A stretch of DNA of 64,000 nt from Parietaria judaica (lineage: Eukaryota; Streptophyta; Magnoliopsida; Rosales; Urticaceae): assembly GCA_954871525.1 (NCBI GenBank), contig OX940862.1:11118501-11182500 (forward strand). Reading direction: 5' to 3'. The translations under genes were made by a program, and so were the position numbers. How positions within the stretch are numbered: position 1 is the first letter of the stretch; each line of letters starts with the position of its first letter. Under the pieces are notes generated by a model. The model had not been told where the DNA came from, did not search any database, and saw only the letters and a program-made list of their open reading frames with translations. This document shows, piece by piece, positions 12,244-25,560 of the stretch.

Positions 12244-12800
12244 GGTTGAGATTCGAAGCTCAAACCCTAATCTCTCTCTCTCTCTCTCTCCCCCTGTCTT
12301 CTTCTTCGTCGTGTTCGAGTTGCAGAGAAGAAGATGAAAATTTTGAATGAAGAGGGAAAATTGGAGATCCAAACGAGGGTAAATTCGTAAAAGCGCAACG
12401 AAGAAGACTAAACGACAATAGTGAAAGAAAACGACATGAAACTGAGGACTCATATTTGGCTATTTGCAATAGAAGTAATTAAAAACTTGTTTCACCTAAT
12501 TTTTTTTATTTTATTTTAATAGAAATAAATATTTGCTTTTGACCTCTCAAATCCAAAGACAAATACTTTCCCTACATATTTTTCCCACGTTTGTAATTGA
12601 GCCCCAAATTTTTTTCCGCCTAAGGTCCCTACAAAGTCGGACCGGCCTTGATTAAATATATAGTCTAATACTGTCTAGAATGGATAATTAAATTTAAATC
12701 GAATAAGTAGATTAATCATTCAAATCTTAATTTATTTAGATTCTTCTCTTTTGAAAAAGAAAAAAAAATTGGTCGAGAAGCACCTCCCTTGTGCTTAAAC

Positions 12801-13117
12801 CTGTAAATCCTGAACAAAAACCGGTATCCGGTTCTGTTTTTTAATTTTCCGGATCCGGATTTTTTTGTTCCGGATTTTTTCCGCAAAGCAGAATCCGGTT
12901 CCGGATTTTGTTCTGTTTTTTTTAAGTACGTTGAAATGGATATAAACCGGTTTATAAAAAAAAAAAACTACACCTTTACACAAAACCGGATTCCGGAAAA
13001 CACATAAAATCCGGAACCGGATTTTCTGATTCCGAAAAAATCCGGAACCGGATTTTATGGTTCCGGATTTTTAAAAAAAAATCCGGAAATCCGGTTTTCT
13101 GGTTTCTGTATTTACAG
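12801..13117. mobile_element. Degenerate hAT-like element filled with CCGGAT repeats
   Basis: The left end reads CTGTAAATCC and the right end ATTTACAG(CAGT), an inverted pair. The flanks GCTTAAAC (12793-12800) and GCTAAAAC (from 13122) look like an 8-bp target-site duplication with one mismatch. The interior is nearly all degenerate TCCGGAACCGGATTTT units on both strands. The interior matches the better preserved hAT element at 39289-40050 in style. No transposase is present. Confidence 0.5.
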
Positions 13118-15170
13118 CAGTGCTAAAACAAAAACAAAGGAGTAGCTCTCAATTTAAAAGGGCATAATAATTTTGTTGATCTATGGTAATGGTATATACT
13201 ATATTGTATATAATATATATATATATATAATAGTAATACACATTAAAATTTGTGACCTGGAATTAGTATATCATATCCGTAACATTGTCGTGCAACATTT
13301 TATCGAATATTTTGGGAATTTGTATAATTAGTATTCTATGGTTAATTATGCATGCTCGTGCTTTTCTTTCCAAATCCAAATTCCTACTAAAATAATTATG
13401 TCACATTTTCTTTAATTCGTTGCTAATTTACGTACGATAATTATGTCAAGTATATATAGCGGGCCATAGCCACATGAGCAATCTTGAAGCTTTTGACCTC
13501 CGTGCCGTAAATTGAATAAAGTAGCCATGTCATATGTCGGGTCCATATAAGCAAGCATTTCTTATCATATGGCTTAGAATCTCTTTCTCTCACTACAAAT
13601 AAAGCTATAAAACATTGCAATTACTCTTCGCATAATAAATAAATAAATTAACACTCGATATTAGTCTCTCTCTCCAATATTTTCACACTAAATACGTTGC
13701 TTATTAACGTGGATTTTCACAAACACAAGTATCAGAAAGGAAAGTCTTTTTATTCTCTCTTTTTCAACCTTTTATTGTAAACACAAGGGCATTTTTCTTT
13801 TTTATATCTCTATATATATAGTCTAGCTACGCAACGGATAAATCTATCCACATAATGAATAGCTTTTGTATATCCACGTAGATTTATCACTATATATTTG
13901 TCATTGTCCCTTATTACGTACCCAGATCGCGGAAATAAATATTTTAGTATTACGATGAAGATTGTTAGTCTTAATTTGTGACAAGAATGGATTCTTTGAA
14001 TACTTTCAGACGATGGATCGATCGAGCTTATATGAATGGACCTTTCGGATTATGACTTTACGTATTTGAAGTTTTAGAGGTTAATTTTATTTGTTTATCT
14101 TGCACTCTTTCTTTACTATTGAAACGACATTGTTTTCATCATTGTGAACTTTTCTTCTCCTGTAGTCAGTTTTCATGTAAAATAATCATCTCATTTCTCG
14201 TTCCTTATAGAAAGTAAATTACTATATAGTAATAATTGAGAGCAGCAATGAGCTAGTATATATTTTTTCCTGATGTATTAAACTTCAATTCACAAAACTT
14301 TTGGTGTATACATTTCATGAAGAATTTTAAAAGGTAAAACATAAGCAATTATAACATTCTAATGAAACATGGCATTGGAAACAAAAATAAATATTAAATT
14401 TGCAATTTGGTACACTGCACAAAGCAACATCATATATAGTGACATACTTTCACCGCTAAAACTGTCCTCTCAGTCTCAGCTGCGGAAATCAGAAAATGAC
14501 ATGATTGGAATTTATATATATATATATATATATACTATTAGAGCCTAGAGTATGATCTTATTAACAGAGTGTGCAACCAAACATCACAACTCATTGCATA
14601 TTTGTCGTTTGAAGAGAGTGTGCTTGTGAGTAGGGTCGATTTATAGGAAATATAGTTAGTAATTATTCAGTTTGGACATTATAGTTGTTTGTGGCCAAAG
14701 ATACCCTAATTAATTCAAGTGTGACTTTTTGGCCCCGTAATTGATTCTTTCAATTACCTATTTTTGTGACACAACACAAAGCATCTATGGAAATTTAGAG
14801 GTCCAAATTGAAGTAGAAAGTCTACGTGTAGAGTGCTTTTTATCCGAACGAGAGTGACAAATATATGCAACACATGAAAAACAAATAATGTATACACTAT
14901 AACTTTACTATATACCACATGCAATGCTTTTTCTACGTACCTTTTTGGCCTAGTCACAAATTATAATGAAAACTTTCACTCTATTGTTTTGGTCGTATTT
15001 GAAAATAAATTCATGTCAATTTGTAACGCGTATATAATTGGATTTTACATAGCACGAGTGAAAAAGTAATACTTATGTAGCACATTGTAGATATTGTCTA
15101 TCGTTTAGCAACAAATTTTTTTTAATCAATTTACCCTCTAATTAAATTATACACAATTGTATTGTGTTGG

Positions 15171-15393
15171 CGATGGAATCTCAAGCTGAGGCTTTTAATA
15201 AGTTAACCACTGACGACGCTTGAAGGAAAGTTCCTTTGCTTGATGAAGACTTGAAGAAAGGTGAGCTTCCAGCTAGCTGCCTGAAGTACAGTGTCGATAA
15301 ACACAGTGTTCCCGTATCACACGTCGGAGATCGAAGACGATGTTGAATGAGCTCAGAAGAAAAGCCAAGGATATGTAGATTCTGGACTTGTTT
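15171..15393 (+). pseudogene. Broken gene fragment of unknown family
   Basis: From the ATG at 15171 the frame reads MESQAEAFNKLTTDDA, a TGA, then RKVPLLDEDLKKGELPAS and CLKYSVDKHSV. After a +1 shift it goes on as PYHTSEIEDDVE, another TGA, and AQKKSQGYVDSGL. Both TGA codons sit where Trp (TGG) would be plausible. The composition is protein-like and unlike the flanking AT-rich DNA. I do not recognise the family. The lack of introns suits a retrocopy or a single-exon fragment. Confidence 0.5.
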
Positions 15394-17640
15394 TTTTTTC
15401 CTTCAAAATATATAGGAATACAGATGCGTTTGCTCTAGGAACATTGCTCTTTTCAACTGTGTACATTATATCTATACTAAAATTGACTTGTTGATTTCCA
15501 TATTAAAAATGTTTTATTATATATGTGATAGTTTAGACTGTGAAAGATTATTAATATATAGATAGATATGATATGAGTAATTGTGATGTATTATATATCA
15601 ATATATAAGCTCCAAATTAATAATTTCACGAGAGAAATTCATGCACAAACTTAACGCTCAACTGTACAAATAATACTAGCAATTGAGTAATGTTATTAAC
15701 ACTTGTTTAGATTATGTCTCTGATTTGAGTCAATATCTCATTGATTAAGATCACGTTGTATAACATGATAATTATAGAATGAATTAGCTAGGGCACACCA
15801 ACCTCCATTTTTTAACTTGAAATTCTCTCAACAAAAGCAAGCACTGATACAGTACTAAACACATTGAGCTTTATACCGCAACTAAAGTATCAACAATAAT
15901 ACCCCCGAACTTATCAATCTATATCATTAATAGTCAATACTCCCGAACTTATCAATTATGTACACCTTGCCCTTCCATCAATGAATAGAGATAAATCATA
16001 AGATATTAGCTATATATATTCACACAAAAGTCAAATTATATGTTGAATTGTCCACTTCAGCCTATATAATTGACAAAAAGGATTAATATATACTTATTTT
16101 CTTCTTTCTATTATATATTGTGATTAATAAAAAAAATAGCTACTCAAATTCTGATGGGACCCACTAAATTACCTTAAAATAAAGCGCGTACCAAGTCACG
16201 TCAATTTTTACCACACGACATTAATTGTTCGAGTATATTATCAACTATTAACATCAAATGTTTCTCTTAACTATTCTTAATGAAGATTTATTGTTTATAC
16301 ATCTGTGAGTAATAAATTTAAAAAGAAAAACTTGTTTCATAATAGCATATATGGTGTATATAGGTCCCCACTTAAACCGGTAGTAATACACACACAAAAA
16401 CAAAAACAAAAAAAAATACCTGTAATATTAACATGGGTGAGTTTGCGAATTGATGATGATTATTTGGAATGTAGATTGATAAATGCCATGGTACACATGA
16501 TTTGATTCCAAATGTTCTAAAAAGAAATCAAGAAAAGTAAATCAAATAAGCAAAAGTTTGTCTTTTGGTCATTCATTATAATTTATATCAATGTATGTCC
16601 AATACATAGCTTTCTAAATTATTTAAATGAGTGAAAAGCTTGTAATTATAAACTACAAGATACAGCAAGTTTACGTATGATTTTGACACCGCTTATATGC
16701 CCTGTCAAGCAATGAGGGGACACACCATCTTCAAAGGATCAAAAACAATTTCATAACAACAACAAAAACTCAAAAAACGGGATGGGAAATTTCAGATTTT
16801 TAAATTTAAATGGCTAATTAATTTGGATCAAGATCAAGTCCGGTAGTAACACAAAAATGAAGGTGATTTAAAAAAAAAATCGAAAATCTTGAATTTTTGT
16901 TCTAGAAAAGAAATATTGAACATTTCTCATAACTAGAATTTTAGCATTGATTTTTTTTTTTCTTTTTTCTCATATTTCCGAAATATGTCATACTAACTAA
17001 CAACAGTGTTAGCTAAATCTCTTAAAACATCGTGCATATACATAGATTTTTTGTAAGTTTGAACGACGGTGCAAACCTTAAACTTAATTTGTACGTTTTG
17101 CTGATGCAAACAACTTTTTTTTACTTAACCGCCGTGATACTTCCGAGTTCCGAGTTTTCACTTTTGTATGACGATTTTTCAAAAACCGTCTATGGAAAGC
17201 TTGCAGACTAGCACTAATTAATTTTACATATCTGCATATAAATCATAAAATATATGATTTGTTCATTTCAAATAATGTGATTTGACTACGTCACACTTTT
17301 CTATATTGTAATCTATTGATTTGTTTGGTGCATAATTAGGGTGATTAATATCGATGATAAAACTCTAATTAAGGGTTGTCCATGCATAGCTATCACCACA
17401 ATCTGTCATGGTGGGTGACTTCGAATCAAGTGTCTTCATTAACAACTAAAATTAGGGTTAGACTTTTAATTAAAATTATTTTGCTTATTGAATATTTTCT
17501 TAATAACATTTCATAATAAGTAATTTAATGTAACTATTAAACTGAAAGTTGCTATATATACATAATAATTAATACTACCATATATATACTGGTTATTGAT
17601 ATTTGATAGTAATATTTATGTTAGATGCTACAATAAGAGT

Positions 17641-17689
<49 letters not shown>

Positions 17690-17811
17690 ATGAGCTAATC
17701 GTGGCATAAGTAATTAACTTTAGATCAATTGAGGTGGCATGATTAAATTTCATTTAGATCAACTTAGGCGGATGATGTGGCACCACGTGGAGTTAAAACT
17801 CGCCACGTCAA

Positions 17812-18172
17812 TGTTGTATCAACCATTTGTTGAGTGTGAAGCCTAATCTACACGGAAGCGCTACCGAGACCCGACGCAGAGCAATCAAGCTACGCATTAT
17901 GTAGCGATGGTATTTTAGACTTTTCACACGGGTTATTTGCCTTAGGTTTATTTTTCGCTTATAAGGCTTGTAGCCGTCATTAGTGCGTTTTGTAGCACAA
18001 ACTGAGAGAGGCGAGATTGATGGTGTAACCAGAAATTCCGATTGAGAGATTGATAGTGGATCAAGATTTACAAGCAGCAAGTGGACGTACCTCTTACACT
18101 GAGAGCGAACCACTATAATTATGGTGTCGATTTCAATTTTGTTTATCGCTTTTATCGTGTTTTGCCCTAACA
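17812..18172 (+). mobile_element. Probable Ty1/copia-type LTR (solo or fragment)
   Basis: The segment starts TGTTG and ends CCTAACA, giving the usual TG...CA ends over 361 bp. Its 3' half holds sequence typical of plant copia LTR downstream regions: GTGGACGTACCTCTTACACT, then GCGAACCACTATAATTATGG. No matching 5-bp target-site duplication was found (GTCAA versus CCATT), and no internal gag-pol lies beside it. The minus-strand open frame over it is taken as chance. Confidence 0.4.
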
Positions 18173-21059
18173 CCATTAACTATGGATATAATCTAACTTT
18201 TAGTACTTCCACTGCTATTAAATATAAATTTTAGGCCATGTCGCTCTGGTCTGAAATTGCGTACTTATGCTGCAATTAACTATATATTAATTGATATAGT
18301 ACCAAAATATATAACAAACCAATAAACTTGATAGATAAGGTCGGTTCCAAAAGAATTACTATATAATTCTGTATTTAAAATTATGATTGGAGCATGGGAA
18401 ATAAATATATTACCATAAGAGTATATGCCTATGTGTTTTCTTTTTTTATCCTTTTGTGGACTATATAGTATAAATTTATTTTAATATTTTTGTGTAATTT
18501 TATAAGGAAATTGTACAAAATATTCATTTTGTGTCAAATTTTTTAAAAAACTACCCATTGTGTGTGTAAAAAATTACCCATAATGGATAATTTTTTTAAA
18601 AATTTGCACAAAATGGGCATTTCGTTAATTTCACTTGTACACTACATATTACTAGGTCTTTAAAATAATGTCAGTTTTTAATATACTCAGTGTGTCAGTG
18701 TATATCTGTAAGATTTTTTTTTTCCTTTCTATAAATAATCTTTTTTTATTTTATATTATCGCAATTTTAAGGATGCTACTAAATCGCGATCAACACCACG
18801 TTAATCGTCTAGCTATTTTTAATATTTATTCAACAAAAATAATTAAAGTTTAGGATTTCTAAGGACGACACGACGAGATACATATTAACCGCGGCATTCA
18901 CCTACCGGTGAATGGCTCTTAAATAGTACTTTGGCCCGGTATGTTTATGTAATTTTTAGCAATAAATTTTTCTCACCAGTGTCATAACTAGAAAACTATA
19001 ATATGTGGCTTAAAACTTTAATTTAAAGTATATATAATATAAATATTCCTTAAATATATTATACATGTATACTTTTCTTTAATGATTTAGCCAAGAGGGA
19101 AATAAGATAAATTTATATTTTTCAAAATTTATGTTTTTAACGTATATTATTTTTATCTAACATTTCATCCGTTTATTGTTACAAATGGCGTAGAAAAAAG
19201 TGTTTGAAACTTTTTATATATGACATATATCATATATATATGTAGACTTAACCGTATATCTAATATTCTTTCAAATTAATTAAAAGATTAAAACAAAATT
19301 TTATATATAAAAAAGTAAATAATAAAGATTCATATTACTTCGACCATAAAAAGAGCAGATAAAAAATTATAACACTACAAAATATAGAATTTTAACTATT
19401 TGTTTTGTTATTAACCTATTTATTTATGCTCGTGGTCCGCGGACTGTTGTGTGTTATTTTATAAGTTTGTTGAATACATATACATGCATGCTAACTTCAT
19501 AATAATTTAGGATGTGATGAATAAATATCGAATAAGATATGAACTATAAATAGTATCAAATAGTTTATAGTGCAAGTTGATTGTTAATTAATACATAGTT
19601 AAGACTGAAATTAGTTTATATTAGTCCTACGTTGATTCACATATGGTTTTCTTACATTACAATTTTGGCATATATTATATTTCTTTCTTTGTTCTCAACT
19701 TGTCGTTTTTATAACCAATTAAGCGCCTAATCCATGTAGTTAATTACATGATAATTGCTTCTTTTCTTCATCAAAAAGCGACTTTATGAGATTAATCACC
19801 GCAGATTATTAGATAATAATAATATTAAAAATTAGAAGGATGAATCTTTTTTGGAAGCAAAAAGAGACTTTGTCTACACTCGGAACTTGGAATAATAATA
19901 CTTCCTTTTCTTTCCGCAAAGAATCTTTTGCTATTAATCTTGGACAGAATTTTCACCAAAAGAAAGGATAATTTAAATCAAAATTATAAATCCCACTTGC
20001 AAATTGTCAATGATAATAGAGAATTTGGCACAAATACCCCTCAATTTTACCTATTGGTGCACTTTTTTCATTAAATTTTAAGATACTTTTAGTATATTTT
20101 ATCTTGTGACATTTTTCTCGTAAGCGATTTTGGATAAGGAGATTGTTAATCTAATATACTGATCTTATTCGATAGTTAGGTTGAGAAGTAACATTTAAAA
20201 ATCACGTGTTACCGTTGGCGGAATAAGAATTCACGAGCGAGGGAACCAACTATATTGTCCCGACTTTGTGTTTGTGCACATATTAATATTTCTTGTCATT
20301 TTGGAACTCATGTGTAAGAGTACTCAATTTTACAAAGGTCGATGTTTAAGAGTCTCGAAATCGATAACCGCTCGAAACTCTTATTTTGTTTAATTTTAAT
20401 GAATTTTGAACATATCAGCTCCCCAAACTCTTAATCCCAACTCAATCCCCCTAAACAAAAATCTAGTTCCGCCAATGAGTACGAATATTGATAAAGTTTC
20501 TTTAAATTGTAAAATTCGCTAACCGATTTAACAAGCAGACATTGATATCCAACATTTTTACATTGAAAATTAAAAAGAAGTACAACCACGAAAACTAAGT
20601 TCCGAGAGAAAAATGCACCCGCATGCAAAGTTCAAGGGTATTACGGTCAATTACGCAAATGAAAAAGAAAAAAAAAGAAGAAAAAAAAAGTGTTCTTTGA
20701 ATTTTGGATAAGCAGCCTCTTTGTATTGTATCTGTGTAAGATATTTTTTAAAAACTTTTTCTCGAATAATTAACATGCAAGCTAGGAATGACATAGTTTG
20801 TTTGCAACCAAGAGAGAGAGAGACAGAGATTTAGAGAGAGAGAGATAGAGAGGGACATTCTTCTCTCGAGCTTCTCTCTATCTCTCCAATGGCGTCTCCA
20901 TCATAGCCTCCCTCTCTTCCTCTGAAACCACCAAAAACCCACTTCCCATTTCACACTTCTGATCTGGGTTTTTTATAATGCGGCGATTCTTCCATAAAAT
21001 CGCATCACATTGAAGGAGGAGAAGACAAAGAAGGAAGCTTTGAAGAACCGAAGAAGACC

Positions 21060-24000
21060 ATGTTTCTGCTGAAATGTCTGGTTCTTCTGGTGTCTCTGTC
21101 TCTCTCCGCCACTGCCACCAACCTCACTCTCCCTCATCAACACCCATTTCCTGAACTGGTCGTTCAAGAGCTTCAGAGGTAAGAGCGAGCTCTCTTTAAT
21201 GGCGCTGAGAAAATCCCTTCAGGGTTTAAATGGGTTTTCATTGAATGCTCCATTTTCGAAGTAATGGGTTCTTCGAAACCCCCCCATTTTTGCTTAGAAT
21301 CTTTGAAGCAAAGACTCGTTTTCTGTTTACTGTCTGGTTTTGCAGGAGCGTGAACGCCTCCGTCTCGCGGCGGCTCCTCCTCTCGGCCCACCGGCGGGAC
21401 CAGCAATGCCTCTCCGGAAACCCGATCGACGACTGCTGGCGCTGCGACCCGTCCGGTCTCGACTGGGCCACCAACCGGCAGCGCCTTGCCGACTGCGGCA
21501 TCGGCTTTGGCCGTGACGCCCTGGGCGGGAAAGGTGGGCAGATCTACATTGTGATTGACTCGTCCGACCGGGACCCCGCCCGCCCCGTCCCTGGCACGCT
21601 CCGCCACGCAGCCATCCAGACCGAGCCGCTCTGGATTATCTTCGCCGCCGACATGACCATCAACCTCCGCCACGAGCTCATCGTCAACAGCTTCAAGACG
21701 ATCGACGGCCGGGGCGCCAACGTGCACATCACCGGCCACGGCTGCATCACCATTCAGTACGTCTCGAACGTCATCGTCCACAACATCCACGTGCATCACT
21801 GCAAGCCCTCCGGCGGGGGCGCCATTGCCTCCTCCCCGACCCACGTGGGCGTCCGGGGGCGGTCGGACGGGGATGGGATCTCAATCTATGGCTCGCGGAA
21901 GGTGTGGATTGACCATGTGGCGCTGTCGTACTGCGCGGACGGGCTCGTGGACGCCATCATGGGGTCTACGGCGATCACGATCACGAACAGCCACTTCTCG
22001 CACCACGACGAGGTGATGCTGCTCGGCCACAGCGACAAGCACTTGCCGGACTCGGGAATGCAGGTGACGATCGCGTTCAACCACTTCGGGCAGGGGCTCG
22101 TGCAGCGGATGCCCCGGTGCCGGCGCGGCTACATCCACGTCGTCAACAACGACTTCACGCAGTGGCAGATGTACGCCATCGGCGGCAGCGCAAACCCGAC
22201 GATCAACAGTCAGGGGAATCGCTACATTGCTCCGGGGAACCAGAACGCCAAGGAGGTGAGTCAAAAGTTTGGGTCTTTTTCTTGATCTCCAAAATTGAAT
22301 TTGAATTGCTTTAGAAAATCTGAAATAGGAATTATCGTTTTTTCGTTGATCAGTCTTTCATTTTAATTCTCGATTTTCTATAAACAAGCGGTTAATTTTA
22401 CCGCTCTGTGAAATAATCTTGAGTTGACAACGATGGAGAGAGAGAGATCGTAGGAGAGACAGACATGATGTGGGGTTGGATTCTCTTGTCCGTTAGGACT
22501 TATGTCCACTCACCCACGCGCTAGAGGTGGCGCGTGTGGTTGATTCAACGAGCTAACGAGCTCATTGTCGTACCGAACACAGGTGACGAAGAGAGTGGAG
22601 ACCGATGAGAGGGACTGGAACGACTGGAACTGGCGGACAGAGGGGGACATAATGGTGAACGGGGCGTTCTTTGTGCCCTCGGGGGCGGGGATGAGCACAC
22701 AGTACGCAAAGGCGTCGAGTGTCGAGCCCAAATCCGTGGCGCTCATCGAGCAGCTCACCGCCAACGCAGGCGTCTTCGGCGACCCCAGGTGCGTCTCCTT
22801 GCCTCGGACTCGGAGGCTATAATTGTCTTTTTCCACATTCTTGAACTTGTTTAGCAATTATTTAGGAAGAGAAAATTGACTTTCTATACACCATTAACAA
22901 CCCGGGATTTCGAAATCGAAAAATCTATGCACGTTTTTTCCGTCGCGGACAAGAATACCCTTTTGGTGTATAGAGTCAAAAATTAAACTGGAATGGGTTT
23001 AATATGATATAATGACTCAAATTTGGTAAAGATAGGATTTTTGTTTTTCCTTTTTCTGTACGATGTTGTTGGGTGTTCTTTGAAGTTTAACCGTTGCATG
23101 TTGTGATTTACCAAAATGACCTTGGAAGATAAAAGTATTAGAAGAGAGAGAGAGAGAGAGAGAGAGAGGTGCACGTGATGATGTTTTCATTGAGTAATGT
23201 TATTGGCTCTCTCTACTCACAGACCAGCCTCACACTTCAGTATCTGTGTCTTGACTTTTAACTCTTTCTCCACCCTTTTCCCATTGATACCCTTATGAAA
23301 GTTACATATATTTATAGATTGGCCTTGGGATTGTAGAATAGTGTATAATATAATATGTCCACGACTCCATTGACTGTTGTTTGATGAACTGGGTTCTTGG
23401 CTTGGCTTGACATGCTTTTGTGGCGTCTCAAAACTTTAAAGGATTCCTGTTTCTTTTTCCTATTTTTTTTCTTTTTCTTTTTTAATTAGATTTTTGACAA
23501 AAATTTAAATTGAGTACATAAATAGCAGTAGACAAAATCGGAAATCGACGCTAACAATTATAATAATTCGCTATCAGTATAAGAGTTATATCCTCTCAAA
23601 TTTCGATCTATTATAATCTCAAGAGTTCGTTGGTTACAACCTTCGAATTCTTTCTCTTTCCATTTTAAGATATAAATGCAAAAAAAAATAAAAATCTAAG
23701 ACAACATAAATAATATGAAAAGTAATTAACTTTCACTGTTTTGTATCGGATCTCTCGGCAGCGATTCCGTGTAAGTTATAAGAGTGAAAAGTGATTGAAA
23801 GCATGTGGGTGCATAGAGATTAGTGCAAGTGGGGCTTGCTTCTCTTCTCTTGGAGAGTTAAAGAGAAAAAGCGAAAATCCAAAAAATACAGTAAACAATA
23901 AAATTGTATAGGGAATGTGACTGCGATTATTCTCTCTCTCTGCTATATGCTTTCCAGCCATATAAATTGGTATAAATAAATATTATTGGGTCCCACTTTC

Positions 24001-24573
24001 TGATCCTGAAATGAACTGGACCTCATTCACATCGAGCCTACAACTACAAGTATAGGAAACGGTGCTTCACTAAGTCCCATTTTCACTTCTTTCAATTCCA
24101 ATTCTGCCCTCTTCCAAATTCCACTCGGGTTAATCTCGGTTTCCGAAGGTTTAAAATGCCGGGATATACCGTGGGCATGTCGTAGATTTACCGTTTTATG
24201 ATTTATCAAGGGTATGCTGATTAGTAACAGAAAACCGAGAAAAAACCGACGAAACCATACTAGATGATCTAACTCTACCATGATGGTTCTTGATCAATTA
24301 TGCCTCCTGCAATTCTTTTGTCATGTGATCATTCTTGTTTGCCATTTACAAAATTACCCTTTTCTTTGTTGTGCTTGGATTCTCTGAAACCCTAACATGT
24401 TGCCATAATAGGAATAGCTGGTCCCACAAGTCTATCTTCTTTGTTTTGAGGCACCATTTTCTTCGCAACTATTATTAGTTTAGCCATTCTTTCATGTTGG
24501 TCCTACAATCTTATGTATGTTTGTGTCTCTTCAGCTTATGCATAAACGGATTCTATGATGCTATGTCCTTATA

Positions 24574-24616
<43 letters not shown>

Positions 24617-24988
24617 TGTGTATGTATTGTACACCTTTTCCTCTTATAAAATGATGATGTTAGCAATTTCTTGCTTTTTATTAGTCACGTGTCACATTTC
24701 ATGAATGTTAACACAAAGTCAACAATGGTGAAATGTTGTAGGGACAAGGAAGTGTCATTTCCGGGCATGAACGGTGGCGGGACCTTCACCGGAGCCTCCA
24801 GCACGGGCGGACGGACCTCCTCCGGCGATGACGGGGACTACTTCGGCATGATCTTTGGGGGAGGTGGTTCGTATTCGGCCGCCCCGTCGCAGTCGCCGGA
24901 TTTTGCAGCCATTCTTCTCTCTGTTTTAATTGTTTCCACTGTAATCCACACTCTATTATCATCATCGTTGTTATTAGGCTTGGTATAG
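21060..24988 (+). CDS. GPI-anchored pectate lyase, polysaccharide lyase family 1, PMR6-like
   Basis: Pectate lyase cleaves de-esterified homogalacturonan in the cell wall by calcium-dependent beta-elimination. Four exons: 21060-21178, 21346-22255, 22583-22788 and 24742-24988, all in phase, giving 493 residues. The N-terminus is a signal peptide ([20 protein letters not shown]). The catalytic core holds [44 protein letters not shown] with calcium-ligand acids, [13 protein letters not shown], and [17 protein letters not shown] with the catalytic Arg region. The C-terminus is Gly/Ser-rich and then hydrophobic ([13 protein letters not shown] ... LLLGLV), as for a GPI anchor signal. Length and anchor fit Arabidopsis PMR6/PLL13, a powdery mildew susceptibility factor; that assignment is inference. 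Exon 2 is far more GC-rich than its surroundings. Intron 3 is nearly 2 kb and carries a (TG)n tract (24577-24610). Confidence 0.9.
24577..24610. repeat. (TG)n microsatellite in pectate lyase intron 3
   Basis: An uninterrupted TG dinucleotide run, followed by slightly broken TG/TA units. It lies within the long third intron, about 130 bp before exon 4. Confidence 0.9.
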
Positions 24989-25461
24989 TGAGATTGGGGT
25001 ATGAGGAAAATTGGTGAAATTGCTTAGTTATTAGGTAAAGGAAATGAAAAAAAAAAAAAAAACCTCTATTTATTGGTTTAGATTTTGGTGGGGCCTTTGT
25101 GATATATTTGCAATTATTGTGGTTTGAAAGGGCATCAAAGAACATGGAGTGTTAACAACCCAAAATTTATTGCCCATTTTGTGGGGCCTTGAGGGCATTT
25201 TTTTTCTCTCACTTTTTTGCTACTATGAAAGAGTTGGGGTCCTTTCAGTCAAAATTGAAAGAATTGGGGGTATCAATTAGGAGCCTAAAAGGAGCTATGC
25301 AAAATAATAACAAAGAAATAATTTATGGGTTGAAAAAGACAGGAGAGGATATGATATATGTGGCTGAGGTGGCTGGTTACTCATTGCCACGTAAGATTTA
25401 GTTTTCTTTTTGGCAATTTCGTATAGTTTTAGAATTTTCAATAGTGAGATGAAAAAACAAG

Positions 25462-25560
25462 TTTGCTTGGTCTAGTGGTGGTAATTCTACTATACTTCTA
25501 TTCTAGAAATCACGGGTTCAAATCTCTATGAGACTGCCCCCGATTTTATTACTCCGTATT
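25462..25560 (+). repeat. tRNA-derived SINE head
   Basis: An A-box-like TTGGTCTAGTGG (25467-25478) and a B-box-like GGGTTCAAATCT (25514-25525) lie about 36 bp apart, as in a tRNA gene. The acceptor stem does not pair and there is no clean anticodon arm, so it is a tRNA-related SINE and not a working tRNA. Confidence 0.55.

Larger units (their letters stand above)
12244..21059. other. Gene-poor intergenic region, about 8.8 kb, AT-rich
   Basis: No intact gene was found. Listed separately are a CCGGAT-rich hAT-like remnant, a broken gene fragment and a probable copia LTR. It also holds (AT)n microsatellites near 13207-13229, 14514-14533 and 17646-17688, an imperfect inverted repeat near 18505-18640 built from CAAAATG/CATTTTG pieces, and GA-rich DNA (20811-20856) in the 5' flank of the pectate lyase gene. 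Open frames here are short and show no domains. Confidence 0.6.

Noticed and set aside
17646..17688. (AT)n tract as an origin or matrix-attachment site
   Set aside because: A simple dinucleotide microsatellite; no further evidence for function.
17808..18176. 122-codon minus-strand frame
   Set aside because: It coincides with the probable copia LTR and has no domain; taken as chance.
21173..21844. 223-codon minus-strand open frame over pectate lyase
   Set aside because: It lies opposite a clear, spliced pectate lyase exon, has Val/Asp/Gly-rich shadow composition and runs into an intron.
25189..25401. Small gene of 70 codons after pectate lyase
   Set aside because: No recognisable family; it lies just past the likely 3' UTR. 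Not enough support to call.
25462..25560. tRNA gene
   Set aside because: A and B boxes are present, but the acceptor and anticodon stems do not pair; a SINE head fits better.
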